DNA of 64,000 nucleotides from Curtobacterium flaccumfaciens pv. betae (lineage in GTDB: Bacteria > Actinomycetota > Actinomycetes > Actinomycetales > Microbacteriaceae): the NCBI RefSeq assembly GCF_026241855.1, contig NZ_JAPJDC010000001.1, positions 806,001 to 870,000 of the forward strand, written 5' to 3'. Both the position numbers and the translations under genes were made by a program. Within the stretch, counting starts at the first letter, position 1, and each line of letters begins with the position of its first letter. Below the pieces are notes generated by a model. It ran no database searches. It worked only from the letters and a program-made list of their open reading frames with translations, and was not told where the DNA came from. This document shows, in pieces, positions 8,429 through 16,974 of this stretch.

Positions 8429-9331
8429 GTGTACAGCGCCATCGCGCGGAACAAGCGCAACACCGTGGTCATCGTCCTGGTGTTCCTGCTGATCATCGGC
8501 GCGCTCGGGTTCCTCGGCGGGTACCTCGCCGGCAACGTCTCGATCGGCTTCATCGTCCTCGTGGTCGCCCTCGGGTACGCGGTGCTGCAGTACTTCCTGG
8601 CTGCACGGCAGGCCACCGCCATCGCCGGTGGGGTCGAGATCGACCGCGTCTCCGAACCACGGCTGTGGCGGACCGTCGAGAACCTCGCCATCGCGACCGG
8701 CATGCCGATGCCCCGGGTGTTCGTCATCCCCGACCCCGCGCCGAACGCCTTCGCCACCGGGCGTGACCCCGAGCACGCGGTGGTGGCGGCGACGACGGGG
8801 TTGCTCGAGCTCATGGACGACCAGGAGCTGCAGGGCGTGATGGCGCACGAGCTCGGACACGTCCGGAACTACGACATCCGGGTGTCGACGATGGTCTTCG
8901 GTCTCGTCGTGGCCGTCGGGCTCATCGCCGACGTCCTGCTCCGCATCTCGATCTTCAGCGGTCTGTCCGGCGGGCGGAACCGCAACTCGGACAACGGCGG
9001 CAGCGCCAACCCGGTGCTGCTCATCGCCGGGATCGTCGCCGTCATCGTGGCCCCGATCGCGGCGGCCGGCGTCCAGGCAGCGGTGTCCCGGCAGCGCGAG
9101 TACCTGGCCGACGCGACGGGCGCGATGACGACCCGTCACCCGGAGGGCCTGGCGCGGGCCCTCGAGAAGCTCGGTGCGTACGGTCGGCCGACGCAGACGC
9201 AGAACTCCTCGATGGCACACCTGTGGATCGCCGACCCGATGCGCCCGGGCGTGATGGACCGGCTGTTCTCCACACACCCGCCGCTGCCCGACCGCATCGC
9301 GCGGTTGCGGGCGAACGCCGACCGGTTCTGA
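8429..9331 (+). CDS. htpX: M48 family zinc metalloprotease (HtpX-like)
   Basis: Membrane-bound zinc endopeptidase for damaged membrane proteins. Two N-terminal transmembrane helices (about residues 11-32 and 37-57) precede the HELGH zinc motif (H140, E141, H144); the third ligand is probably E224 in QREYLADATGA. Two further hydrophobic segments lie near residues 150-175 and 195-215, and the tail has FSTHPPLPDRIARL. The 300-residue size is typical. GTG start; the gene forms an operon with lemA. It converges on the next gene with only four bases between the stops and no visible terminator hairpin. Confidence 0.9.
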   Translation: MYSAIARNKRNTVVIVLVFLLIIGALGFLGGYLAGNVSIGFIVLVVALGYAVLQYFLAARQATAIAGGVEIDRVSEPRLWRTVENLAIATGMPMPRVFVIPDPAPNAFATGRDPEHAVVAATTGLLELMDDQELQGVMAHELGHVRNYDIRVSTMVFGLVVAVGLIADVLLRISIFSGLSGGRNRNSDNGGSANPVLLIAGIVAVIVAPIAAAGVQAAVSRQREYLADATGAMTTRHPEGLARALEKLGAYGRPTQTQNSSMAHLWIADPMRPGVMDRLFSTHPPLPDRIARLRANADRF

Positions 9332-9335
9332 GGGG

Positions 9336-10619
9336 TCAGCCGGCGCCGTCGGCTACCGAGTCGTCGGCCGACTCGACCGGTTCGGGGGCGTCCGCGTCGT
9401 CAGCGGACTCGTGCGGCACCAGGGGTACTCCGAGGGCTCCGGCGACGGCAGCAGCAGCGGTGCCGCGGTCGGTCACCTCGATCGCGCCGAGGCCCTGCCA
9501 GCTCGCGGTCCGTCGCAGTGTGTCGGCGAGACGCTCGGGGTCCAGGTGCTCGCCCGGTTCCTGCCACGCGGTCCGGACGCGGAGCACGCCGTGCTGCCGG
9601 TCGCTCTTCAGGTCGATGCGGCCGACGAGCCGGTCGTCCTGCAGCACCGGCAGCACGTAGTAGCCGAACACCCGCTTCGGGGCGGGCGTGTAGATCTCGA
9701 TCCGGTAGTGGAAGCCGTACATCCGCTCGGCCCGCCGCCGGAACCAGACGACGGGGTCGAAGGGGCTCAGCACCGCGTCCGTGGACATCTGCCGGGGGAC
9801 CCGAGCGCCCGCGTGCAGCCACGCCCGCTCGCCCCAGCCCTCGACCCGCACCGGCAGGAGCTCGCCGGCGTCGGTGAGCTCGGCGATCGCGGTGGCCGTG
9901 TCGTCGGAGCGCAGCCGGTAGTAGTCCGCGATGTCCGCTCGGGTGCCGATGCCGAGCGCGCGTGTGGCCTGGCGCACGAGTTCGAGCACGGCGTCGGCAC
10001 GCGGCGGGGCGGTCTCGAGGAAGCCTGCGGGCAGCACCTGCTCCGGCAGGGCGTACACCCGCTCGAAGCCGACTCGTCCGGCGCTCACGGCCTCGCCCCA
10101 GCGGAACATCTGCTCGAGCCCGAGCTTCACGTCGCTCCACCCCCACCAGGGGCCGCGCCGAACGTTCGACTCGTGCTCCACCGCGCTCGCCCGCATCGGC
10201 CCCTCGGCTCGGAGCAGCGCGTGCAGTTCGCGCCGGACGGCAGCGGTCCGGGTGACGCCGTCGACCCTGGTCGGGCCGGCGTCACGCTCCCGCAGGGCGT
10301 CCATCCGCCACCGGAACAGCCGCAGGTCGTCGCGGGGGATGAACGCCGCCTCGTGCGCCCAGTACTCGGTGTACGGACCCGAACGTCCGAGCGTCAGCCG
10401 GTCGAGCGTCGACCGGTCGTAGGCCCCGAGCCGGGCGAAGAGCGGCAGGTAGTGGCTGCGTTCGAACACGTTGACGGAGTCGATCTGCAGCAGCCCGAGC
10501 CGGCCGAAGGCTGCGTTCAGCGCACGCGTCGAGACGGGTTCGGCGGGTGGTCGTCCGAACCCCTGTGCGGCGAGTGTGACCCGGCGGGCCTCGGCGGCGG
10601 AGAGCGTCGACCTGGGCAT
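9336..10619 (-). CDS. YcaQ-like winged-helix DNA glycosylase family protein
   Basis: The 427-residue product belongs to the winged-helix family (DUF1006) that includes E. coli YcaQ, which unhooks DNA interstrand cross-links, and the streptomycete AlkZ. Seen: the N-terminal LSAAEARRVTLAAQGF helix, the LQIDSVNVFERSHYLPLFARLG segment with the family QxD (about residues 44-46), WAHEAAFIP and the C-terminal YYVLPVLQDDRLVGRIDLK strand pair. A repair role is inferred from the family. An acidic tail of 25 residues follows the domain. No partner genes are adjacent. Confidence 0.82.
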   Translation of the reverse strand: MPRSTLSAAEARRVTLAAQGFGRPPAEPVSTRALNAAFGRLGLLQIDSVNVFERSHYLPLFARLGAYDRSTLDRLTLGRSGPYTEYWAHEAAFIPRDDLRLFRWRMDALRERDAGPTRVDGVTRTAAVRRELHALLRAEGPMRASAVEHESNVRRGPWWGWSDVKLGLEQMFRWGEAVSAGRVGFERVYALPEQVLPAGFLETAPPRADAVLELVRQATRALGIGTRADIADYYRLRSDDTATAIAELTDAGELLPVRVEGWGERAWLHAGARVPRQMSTDAVLSPFDPVVWFRRRAERMYGFHYRIEIYTPAPKRVFGYYVLPVLQDDRLVGRIDLKSDRQHGVLRVRTAWQEPGEHLDPERLADTLRRTASWQGLGAIEVTDRGTAAAAVAGALGVPLVPHESADDADAPEPVESADDSVADGAG

Positions 10620-10699
10620 GCCGCGACGCTACCGAACCCCGCCGACATGAGGGTCCACGAACGTATGCCGTATCTGGCACCTGACGGGAAGCACATCGC

Positions 10700-10705
10700 T
10701 ACACT
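10700..10705 (+). promoter_or_regulatory. -10 box TACACT, leaderless start
   Basis: TACACT ends 7 bases before the ATG at 10713, with no ribosome site between them. Confidence 0.5.
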
Positions 10706-10712
10706 CGGGCGC

Positions 10713-11972
10713 ATGGCATGGGGAAGCAAGCAGACACACCCCGACCCCGTGGTCGAGGAATCCGTCCCGGTCGGCGTACGCATCGCCGGTGCGTGGTCGT
10801 GGCGGGCGCTCGTCGTCGTGGGCGTGATCGCCGTCTTCATCTGGCTCGTCACGGTCTTCAGCGAGATCCTCATCCCGTTCCTGGTCGGCATCGTGGTCTC
10901 GGCGCTCCTCGTCCCCATCTCGAACTGGCTGCAGCGGCACCACGTGCCGAAGTGGCTCGCCGTCGTGATGAGCCTGCTCGGCGGCATCGCGGCGCTCGGT
11001 GGCCTGATCTGGCTCGTCGTCGACCAGATCATCGCGTCCTACCCGTCCCTGCGTGACCGGACGGTGGACCAGTACGCGAACATCAAGGACTTCGTCCTGA
11101 GCTCCGGGTTCGGCATCAGCCAGTCTGACGTCAACGGCTGGCTCGACGACGGCACGAAGTGGCTGCAGGACAACTCCGCGTCGATCCTGTCCGGGGTCGC
11201 CAGCGCGGGTTCGGGGGCCACGCACGCCTTCGAGGCGCTCTTCATCATCCTGTTCACCACGATCTTCCTGCTGATCGACGGCAAGAACGTCTGGCGCTGG
11301 TCCGTCCGGCTGTTCCCGAAGAAGGCGCGCGCTGCGGTCGACGGCGCCGGTGTGGCCGGCTGGATCACCCTGACGAGCTTCATCCGCGTGCAGATCTTCG
11401 TCGCGTTCGTCGACGCGGTCGGCATCGGCCTGGGGTCCTTCATCGTCGGGCTCTTCTTCGGCGGCATGCCGCTGGTCATCCCGATCGCAGCCTTCGTGTT
11501 CCTCGGTGCGTTCATCCCGGTCGTCGGTGCCATCGTCACCGGCTTCCTGGCGGTGTTCGTCGCGCTGATCTTCAACGGTCCCCTCGCGGCGGTCCTGGTG
11601 CTCGGGGTCGTGCTGCTGGTCCAGCAGATCGAGGGCCACATCCTGCAGCCGCTCGTCATGGGCAACGCGGTCAAGGTCCACCCGCTGGCGGTCGTCCTCG
11701 GCGTCACCGCGGCCTCCGGGCTCGCCGGCATCGCCGGAGCGTTCTTCGCCGTGCCGCTGATCGCGACGCTGAACGCCATGGTCACCACCATCGCGAGCGG
11801 ACGCTGGCGGCGGCTCGACTCCGACCACGTCCTCGAAGCGACGCCGAAGCGCGGGCAGCACGGGCAGATCCAGTTGCTCCGACGCCGTCGGCACAAGGTC
11901 GGCGACGACGTGCCGGCACCGGGCGTCGACTCGGGTCCCTCGGCCGAGGAAGACACCGCCAGCACCAACTGA
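10713..11972 (+). CDS. AI-2E family transporter (PerM-like)
   Basis: Polytopic membrane protein of 419 residues. The N-terminal helices start at about residue 30 (WRALVVVGVIAVFIWLV), then a long soluble segment (about 110-170), then helices around the family's PLVIPIAAFVFLGAFIPVVG and EGHILQPLVMGNAVKVHPL signatures. The family name comes from E. coli TqsA; most members have no proven link to AI-2 and some act as Na+/H+ antiporters, so the substrate is unknown. The charged C-terminal tail is cytoplasmic. The start is the ATG behind TACACT. Confidence 0.87.
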   Translation: MAWGSKQTHPDPVVEESVPVGVRIAGAWSWRALVVVGVIAVFIWLVTVFSEILIPFLVGIVVSALLVPISNWLQRHHVPKWLAVVMSLLGGIAALGGLIWLVVDQIIASYPSLRDRTVDQYANIKDFVLSSGFGISQSDVNGWLDDGTKWLQDNSASILSGVASAGSGATHAFEALFIILFTTIFLLIDGKNVWRWSVRLFPKKARAAVDGAGVAGWITLTSFIRVQIFVAFVDAVGIGLGSFIVGLFFGGMPLVIPIAAFVFLGAFIPVVGAIVTGFLAVFVALIFNGPLAAVLVLGVVLLVQQIEGHILQPLVMGNAVKVHPLAVVLGVTAASGLAGIAGAFFAVPLIATLNAMVTTIASGRWRRLDSDHVLEATPKRGQHGQIQLLRRRRHKVGDDVPAPGVDSGPSAEEDTASTN

Positions 11973-12020
11973 GCGTCACACGAGTTCGCCGCGGGGGCCG
12001 GGAGCGACGATGATGGGGGA

Positions 12021-13280
12021 GTGACCGACACCAGCGCCTCCCCGCACACGCTCACCGCGATCCCGACCCTCGCGGACATCGAGGCGGCGCGCGAGACCAT
12101 CAAGGGCGTCGCACGCGTCACCCCGATGGAGACGTCGCAGTTCCTCGCCGAGCTGCTCGGGTCCCCGGTGCACCTGAAGTGCGAGAACCTGCAGCGCACG
12201 GGTGCCTATAAGGTCCGCGGTGCCTACAACCGCCTCTCGACCCTGTCCGCCGAGCAGCGCGCCAAGGGCGTCGTCGCCGCGAGCGCCGGCAACCACGCGC
12301 AGGGTGTCGCCCTCGCCGCCCGCGAGCTCGGCATCCCCGCGACGATCTTCACGCCGGTCGGCGTCGCCCTGCCCAAGCTGCAGGCCACCCGCCACTACGG
12401 CGCCGACGTCGTGCTGCGGGGCCACTCCGTGGAAGAGGCGCTGAGCGCCGCGAAGGACTTCGCCGCCCACACCGGGGCCGTGTTCATCCCGCCGTTCGAC
12501 CACCCGGCCGTGATCGCCGGGCAGGGCACGCTCGGCCTCGAGATCATCGACCAGGTGCCGGACGTCGACACCGTCGTCGTGCCGATCGGTGGCGGCGGCG
12601 TCATCTCCGGCATCGCGCTCGCCGTGAAGGGCATGGCCGAGCGGCTCGGACGGCAGATCCGGGTCATCGGCGTGCAGGCGGAGAACGCCGCGGCCTACCC
12701 GTCGTCGATCACCGCCGGCGAGCCCGTCACCATCACCACGAAGCCGACCATCTCGGACGGCATCGCGGTGGCGCGCCCCGGCGACCTGAACTTCCCGATC
12801 ATCCGCGACCTGGTCGACGACATCGTCACCGTCTCGGACGACGACACCGCCCGCGCACTGCTCGTCCTGCTCGAGCGCGCCAAGCTCGTGGTCGAGGCAG
12901 CGGGGGCCGTCGGCGTCGCCGCGATCATGTCCGGTGCCGTCCGCGACACCGGCCGCACCGTGGTGCTGCTGAGCGGCGGCAACATCGACCCGCTCATGAT
13001 GGAACGCGTGATCACCCGCGGGCTCGTGGCGGCCTCGCGCTACATCGGGATCCGCATCATGCTCCCGGACCGCCCGGGTCAGCTCGCCCGCGTCGCGCAG
13101 GTCATCTCGGACGCCGGCGCGAACGTGGTCGAGGTGCTGCACACCCGCCACGGCCAGGGCCTGGTCATCAACGAGGTCGCGCTGGACCTGTCGATCGAGG
13201 CGCGCGGCCCGGAGCACGCGCAGGAGGTCATCCAGCGCCTGCACGAGGTCGGCTTCCGCCCGGAACTCCTCGAGCACTAG
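12021..13280 (+). CDS. ilvA: Threonine ammonia-lyase with ACT domain
   Basis: PLP enzyme converting threonine to 2-oxobutanoate, the first step towards isoleucine, or acting in threonine breakdown. The PLP lysine is K64 in RTGAYKVRGAYN; the phosphate-binding loop is PIGGGGVISG near residue 190. A single C-terminal ACT-like regulatory domain starts near residue 345 with RIMLPDRPGQLARVAQVISDAG. The one-ACT, 419-residue form is common in actinobacteria and is annotated as either biosynthetic ilvA or catabolic tdcB. GTG start; no strong ribosome site. It converges on greA across a duplicated intergenic block. Confidence 0.9.
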   Translation: MTDTSASPHTLTAIPTLADIEAARETIKGVARVTPMETSQFLAELLGSPVHLKCENLQRTGAYKVRGAYNRLSTLSAEQRAKGVVAASAGNHAQGVALAARELGIPATIFTPVGVALPKLQATRHYGADVVLRGHSVEEALSAAKDFAAHTGAVFIPPFDHPAVIAGQGTLGLEIIDQVPDVDTVVVPIGGGGVISGIALAVKGMAERLGRQIRVIGVQAENAAAYPSSITAGEPVTITTKPTISDGIAVARPGDLNFPIIRDLVDDIVTVSDDDTARALLVLLERAKLVVEAAGAVGVAAIMSGAVRDTGRTVVLLSGGNIDPLMMERVITRGLVAASRYIGIRIMLPDRPGQLARVAQVISDAGANVVEVLHTRHGQGLVINEVALDLSIEARGPEHAQEVIQRLHEVGFRPELLEH

Positions 13281-13443
13281 TCCGCGACGGGCTCTGACGC
13301 GACGATGTCGCTGTCGTCCGACAGCGTTCCTGTCGCTGGTGCGCGCGCGCAATTGTCGCGGCCGCGTGCAAGCGACTCTGTCGTTGTCGTACGACAACGA
13401 CCGTGTCGTTCTGCGTCCGCCCCGCGGCGGCGCGACCAGCGGA

Positions 13444-13487
13444 CAGACGGGAGGCCCGTGGCGGTGTCGCCACGGGCCTCCCGTCTG
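13444..13487. terminator. Family A palindrome, copy 1
   Basis: CAGACGGGAGGCCCGTGGCG pairs with its complement around GTGT. It lies between the convergent ilvA and greA and probably ends transcription in both directions. Confidence 0.7.
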
Positions 13488-13656
13488 CAGCGGGCCGAGT
13501 CTACGGCTGACGCGACGATGTCGCTGTCGTCCGACAGCGTTCCTGTCGCTGGTGCGCGCGCGCAATTGTCGCGGCCGTGTGCAAGCGACTCTGTCGTTGT
13601 CGTACGACAACGACCGTGTCGTTCTGCGTCCGCCCCGCGGCGGCGCGACCAGCGGA

Positions 13657-13700
13657 CAGACAGGAGGCCCGTGGCGGTGTCGCCACGGGCCTCCTGTCTG
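13657..13700. terminator. Family A palindrome, copy 2
   Basis: Same hairpin as at 13444 within the second tandem copy, but with CAGACAGG...CCTGTCTG instead of CAGACGGG...CCCGTCTG. Both arms changed together, so pairing is kept. Confidence 0.7.
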
Positions 13701-13713
13701 CAGTGGGCCGGGT

Positions 13714-14202
13714 CTACGGCTCGTAGCGCTCGATCTTGACGACCTCGACGGCGATCTCCTTGCCGTTCGGTGCCGTGTACGTGGCCTTGTCGCCGGCCTT
13801 GAGGCCGACGATGGCCGCGCCGACGGGGCTGACGGGGCTGTAGACCGTCAGGTCCGAGCCCTCGGCGACGATCTCGCGGCTGCCGACCAGGAAGGTGGAC
13901 TCGTCGCCGGCGATGACCGCCGTGACGACGGTGCCCGGCTCGACCGTCCCGTCGAACTCCGCTTCGCTGACGGTGGCGTGCTTGAGGAGCTCGGTGAGGA
14001 CGCGGATGCGGGCTTCGATCTTGCCCTGCTCGTCCTTCGCGGCGTGGTAGCCGCCGTTCTCCTTGAGGTCGCCCTCTTCGCGAGCGGCCTCGATGCGGCG
14101 CGCGATCTCGGCACGGCCCTCGCCGCTCAGCTCGTCGAGCTCCGCCTTGAGACGGTCGTGCGCCTCCTGGGTCAGCCAGGTGACCTGCGTGTCGTTGCTC
14201 AT
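13714..14202 (-). CDS. greA: Transcription elongation factor GreA
   Basis: Binds the RNA polymerase secondary channel and stimulates cleavage of backtracked RNA. The 162 residues comprise the N-terminal coiled coil (to about residue 80, with the acidic tip EEGDLKENGGYHAAKDEQG) and the C-terminal FKBP-like domain with SPVGAAIVGLKAGDKATYTAPNG. ATG start with AAGGGAC a few bases upstream. The stop codon lies at the edge of the tandem duplication. A hairpin with a T run separates it from the DUF4307 gene upstream on the same strand. Confidence 0.95.
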   Translation of the reverse strand: MSNDTQVTWLTQEAHDRLKAELDELSGEGRAEIARRIEAAREEGDLKENGGYHAAKDEQGKIEARIRVLTELLKHATVSEAEFDGTVEPGTVVTAVIAGDESTFLVGSREIVAEGSDLTVYSPVSPVGAAIVGLKAGDKATYTAPNGKEIAVEVVKIERYEP

Positions 14203-14222
14203 GTTCTGTCCCTTCGACCATG

Positions 14223-14254
14223 AAAAAACGAGACCGGCCGAGTGGTCGGTCTCG
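14223..14254 (-). terminator. Rho-independent terminator after the DUF4307 gene
   Basis: On the minus strand, CGAGACCG pairs with CGGTCTCG (14229-14254) and is followed at once by six T (14223-14228). It is the most canonical intrinsic terminator I found. It ends the DUF4307 transcript 20 bases before the greA start. Confidence 0.85.
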
Positions 14255-14273
14255 AGAGGCGAATCAGGTCAGT

Positions 14274-14765
14274 CTAGGGAATCCAGCAGTCGTGGATCAA
14301 GCCGGTCACGCCCCGCGTCGTCGTGGTGACCTGCGTGGAGATGCTCCGGCTGCGCTGTTCGGACGCCGGGACGGTGATCTCCTTCCAGCCCACGATCGAG
14401 TAGCTCTTGTCGAGGACCTGCACGGCGCACTTCGCCTCGACGCCCGGGTCGACGGACACCTGCGAGTGGACGACGGTGCTGTGCTCGGACAGCACCTCGT
14501 ACCCGATGACGTCCTGGTCGAGGCCGCGGTCGGACTGGTCGAGCCCGGCCCAGATCACCCACGCACCGAAGACCACGACGACCGCGATGGCCGCGACGAT
14601 CGCGAAGAGGCGGCTGCGGCGCTTGCGGGCCGGGGTGCGGCCGTAGCGCTCGTCGAGGGTGGCGGTCTGGGTCTGTTCGGACAGTTCGGGGCTCCCGGGG
14701 TGGATATCCTGATCCCAGGGTAGTTCACGCGATGCTGTGCGCTGCCCGCGTCCGACGCCGCTCAC
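14274..14765 (-). CDS. DUF4307 domain-containing membrane protein
   Basis: Small actinobacterial protein with one transmembrane helix (RLFAIVAAIAVVVVFGAWVIWAG, about residues 53-74 from the ATG start) and an exported C-terminal domain of about 85 residues holding two cysteines (CAVQVLD and HDCWIP). The family is typically divergent from mca, as here, but its function is unknown. The conserved part starts at the ERYGRTP segment (about residue 39). The ATG at 14765 is the only conventional start upstream, so the first 30 residues are doubtful. Confidence 0.75.
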   Translation of the reverse strand: MSGVGRGQRTASRELPWDQDIHPGSPELSEQTQTATLDERYGRTPARKRRSRLFAIVAAIAVVVVFGAWVIWAGLDQSDRGLDQDVIGYEVLSEHSTVVHSQVSVDPGVEAKCAVQVLDKSYSIVGWKEITVPASEQRSRSISTQVTTTTRGVTGLIHDCWIP

Positions 14766-14784
14766 CCGCAGTGAGGAACCCCAC

Positions 14785-15675
14785 GTGCCCTACCGTCTGC
14801 TGGCCGTCCACGCCCACCCCGACGACGAGTCGAGCAAGGGTGCCGCGACCGCCGCGAAGTACGTGGCCGACGGGCACCAGGTGCTCGTCGTGTCCTGCAC
14901 CGGTGGCGAGGCCGGCGACATCCTGAACGACCAGCTCGGTGAGCCGGCGACGAGCCGTGCCCACCGTGACATGGCCGGGTACCGCCGCACCGAGATGGCC
15001 GCGGCGCAGCAGGCGCTCGGCATCGACCACGTGTGGCTCGGGTACCACGACTCGGGGCTGCCCGACGCCGAGAAGGGCGAGACGGTCCGGCCGGGCACGT
15101 TCTCGACGGTGCCGCTCGAGTACAGCACCGAGGCCCTCGTCCGCGTGATCCGCCGGTTCCGCCCGCACGTCCTCGTCACCTACGACGAGAACGGCGGCTA
15201 CCCGCACCCCGACCACATCCGCACGCACGAGGTCTCGATGGCCGCGTGGTCGGCCGCCGCCGACCCGTCGGCGTACCCGTCCGCCGGTGCCCCGTGGTCG
15301 ATCGCGAAGCTCTACTACGAGCGCACGATGAACCCGCGCCGCTTCAGCACGATCTTCGAAGCCCTGCAGGAGCGCGACCCGGACAGCCCCGCGATCGAGC
15401 AGCTGCGCGAGTGGGTCGAGCGGTTCGCCGACCGGCCCGACCTCGCCACCACCCACGTCGACGTGCACGAGTACTTCGACCAGCGTGACGCCGCACTCCG
15501 CGCGCACGCCAGCCAGGTCGCACCGGACAGCGCCTTCTTCTACTGGCCGAACGACCTCCTCGCGACGGTGTGGCCGACCGAGGACTACCAGCTCGTGGAG
15601 GCACGCGTGCCGACCGAGCTCCCGGAGACCGACCTGTTCGCCGGGATCCCAGCCGACAAGGAACCGACCTCGTGA
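14785..15675 (+). CDS. mca: Mycothiol S-conjugate amidase Mca
   Basis: Zinc amidase that cleaves mycothiol S-conjugates, releasing a mercapturic acid for export and glucosaminyl-inositol for recycling. The zinc motif HAHPDDES is at residues 9-16 (H11, D14), and YPHPDHIRTHEVS carries the third ligand near residue 140. The 296-residue size is typical; the close relative MshB is the alternative, but Mca is favoured by the DUF4307 neighbour and the PYRLLAVHAHPDDESSKG opening. GTG start at 14785 with GAGG seven bases before it. It shows that the organism uses mycothiol. Confidence 0.9.
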   Translation: MPYRLLAVHAHPDDESSKGAATAAKYVADGHQVLVVSCTGGEAGDILNDQLGEPATSRAHRDMAGYRRTEMAAAQQALGIDHVWLGYHDSGLPDAEKGETVRPGTFSTVPLEYSTEALVRVIRRFRPHVLVTYDENGGYPHPDHIRTHEVSMAAWSAAADPSAYPSAGAPWSIAKLYYERTMNPRRFSTIFEALQERDPDSPAIEQLREWVERFADRPDLATTHVDVHEYFDQRDAALRAHASQVAPDSAFFYWPNDLLATVWPTEDYQLVEARVPTELPETDLFAGIPADKEPTS

Positions 15676-15977
15676 GCACCATCGCGGCGGCACTCGCCGC
15701 CACCCCCAGTCCCAGCCCCTCGGTCGTCCCCGACGTCGACGTCACCCCGGGTGTCGTCGGGTTCATCGCGATCGCACTCGTCGCGATCGTGACGATCCTG
15801 CTCGTGGTGGACATGACCCGACGCATCCGTCGGACCCGTTACCGCGCCGAGGTGCGCGAGCGGCTCGAGGCCGAGGCGAACGGCACCGCGGGCGACGGCT
15901 CCGCGACGGACGAGCCGGAGCGGCGGGCGGCCGAGGACGGCCGGGCCGACGTCGGCGACGACACCGAGCGCGGCTGA
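15672..15977 (+). CDS. Small single-pass membrane protein, unknown
   Basis: The GTG start overlaps the mca stop (GTGA), so the two are translationally coupled. The 101-residue product has a Ser/Pro-rich N-terminus, one transmembrane helix (GVVGFIAIALVAIVTILLVV, about residues 26-45), a basic stop-transfer RRIRRTRYR and an acidic 50-residue cytoplasmic tail. Hypothetical proteins of this shape follow mca in related genomes, from memory. No function can be read. Confidence 0.65.
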   Translation: MSTIAAALAATPSPSPSVVPDVDVTPGVVGFIAIALVAIVTILLVVDMTRRIRRTRYRAEVRERLEAEANGTAGDGSATDEPERRAAEDGRADVGDDTERG

Positions 15978-15989
15978 CGCGACCGGGTA

Positions 15990-16033
15990 CGGACTGGAGG
16001 CCCGTGGCGGCACCGCCACGGGCCTCCAGTCCG
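15990..16033. terminator. Family A palindrome
   Basis: CGGACTGGAGGCCCGTGGCG(G) pairs with its perfect complement around a CA spacer. It lies between the mca operon and the convergent hemolysin III gene and probably terminates both. Confidence 0.7.
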
Positions 16034-16158
16034 CCTCGTGCGCACCTACCGGAACCGGGCGTACCTGGTCGAATCGGGCGTGCCTGGTCAGAACTTCCGG
16101 GTGAGTACGCCCGGAACCACCAGGCATCGCACCCGTTCTGGGAAGGAACGTGCGACGG

Positions 16159-16878
16159 TCAGCGCACCGGGTCCAGCGCGACGATGAGCACGCCGACCCA
16201 CTGCGCACCGAAGGCCACCACGGTCAGGGCGTGGAACACCTCGTGGAACCCGAACTGCGTCGGCACCGGGTTCGGCCGCTTGAAGCCGTAGACCAGCGCG
16301 CCGATGATGTACGCGACGCCGCCGGACAGGATGAGCACGGTCATCGGCACGCTCGCCGCGAAGAACTGCGGCAGCAGCCCGAGGGCAGCGCACCCGAGCA
16401 CCAGGTAGATCGGGACGTACAGCCACCGGGGCGCGTTGATCCAGAGCACCCGGAACGCGATGCCGAGCGCTGCGCCCGACCACATCACCCAGAGCACGAC
16501 GACCATGAGCGTGTGCGGCAGGGCGCAGATCGCGACGGGCGTGTAGGTGCCGGCGATGAGCAGCAGGATGTTGGTGTGGTCGATGCGCTTCAGCACGGCC
16601 TTCACCTTCGGCCCCCACGGGAACCGGTGGTAGGTCGCGGAGACACCGAACATCGCGAGCGACGTCGCCATGAACACCGCGCTGCCGACCTTCGCTGCGG
16701 TGCTGTCGGCGAGGGTGATCAGGACGATCCCCATCGCGATCGCGAACGGGAACGCACCGAGGTGGATCCAGCCGCGCCACGCCGGACGGGGTTCGGCAGC
16801 GGTCGTGGTGGCGGTCGCCGACGCCTCTTCCGTGAACGGGACGTGGGGGAGTGTTCCGGTCTCGTGCTCGTCCTGCAT
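16159..16878 (-). CDS. trhA: Hemolysin III family membrane protein (TrhA/PAQR)
   Basis: Seven-helix protein of 239 residues in the PAQR superfamily. In bacteria the family is linked to membrane energetics and fluidity; haemolysis is a historical label. Family marks are the SATYHRFPW histidine motif, the DHTNILLLIAGTYTP segment and the C-terminal FGFHEVFHALTVVAF with two histidines, which together would bind zinc. The ATG at 16878 is chosen because TATGGT (16886-16891) lies 7 bases upstream, suiting a leaderless transcript; an in-frame ATG at 16890 overlaps that box. Confidence 0.87.
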   Translation of the reverse strand: MQDEHETGTLPHVPFTEEASATATTTAAEPRPAWRGWIHLGAFPFAIAMGIVLITLADSTAAKVGSAVFMATSLAMFGVSATYHRFPWGPKVKAVLKRIDHTNILLLIAGTYTPVAICALPHTLMVVVLWVMWSGAALGIAFRVLWINAPRWLYVPIYLVLGCAALGLLPQFFAASVPMTVLILSGGVAYIIGALVYGFKRPNPVPTQFGFHEVFHALTVVAFGAQWVGVLIVALDPVR

Positions 16879-16962
16879 GGTCCCGACCATAGGGCCTGAC
16901 CCCGAACGACAGCCACGTGTCCGCAGAGCGGGTGCTTCAGGGAGCGTGTGCCGGTGGTGCAC

Positions 16963-16968
16963 TACGCT
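16963..16968 (+). promoter_or_regulatory. -10 box TACGCT, leaderless start
   Basis: TACGCT ends 6 bases before the GTG at 16975, with no ribosome site. Confidence 0.5.
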
Positions 16969-16974
16969 CGGTGC

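Larger units (their letters stand above)
13294..13719. repeat. Two tandem 213-bp copies between ilvA and greA
   Basis: Copy 1 is 13294-13506 and copy 2 is 13507-13719. They differ at only a few bases. Copy 2 ends with the last bases of greA (CTACGG, 13714-13719), and copy 1 ends with the same six bases, so the duplication took in the end of the gene. Each copy holds three inverted repeats: CGCTGTCG/CGACAGCG, the 20-base perfect palindrome TCGTTGTCGTACGACAACGA and a family A palindrome. I see no gene in the 433 bases between the two stop codons. Confidence 0.9.

Noticed and set aside
13294..13719. Possible CRISPR array
   Set aside because: Only two long direct copies with no short repeat-spacer pattern. 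The array at 27478 also has 200-bp units without spacers. No cas genes.
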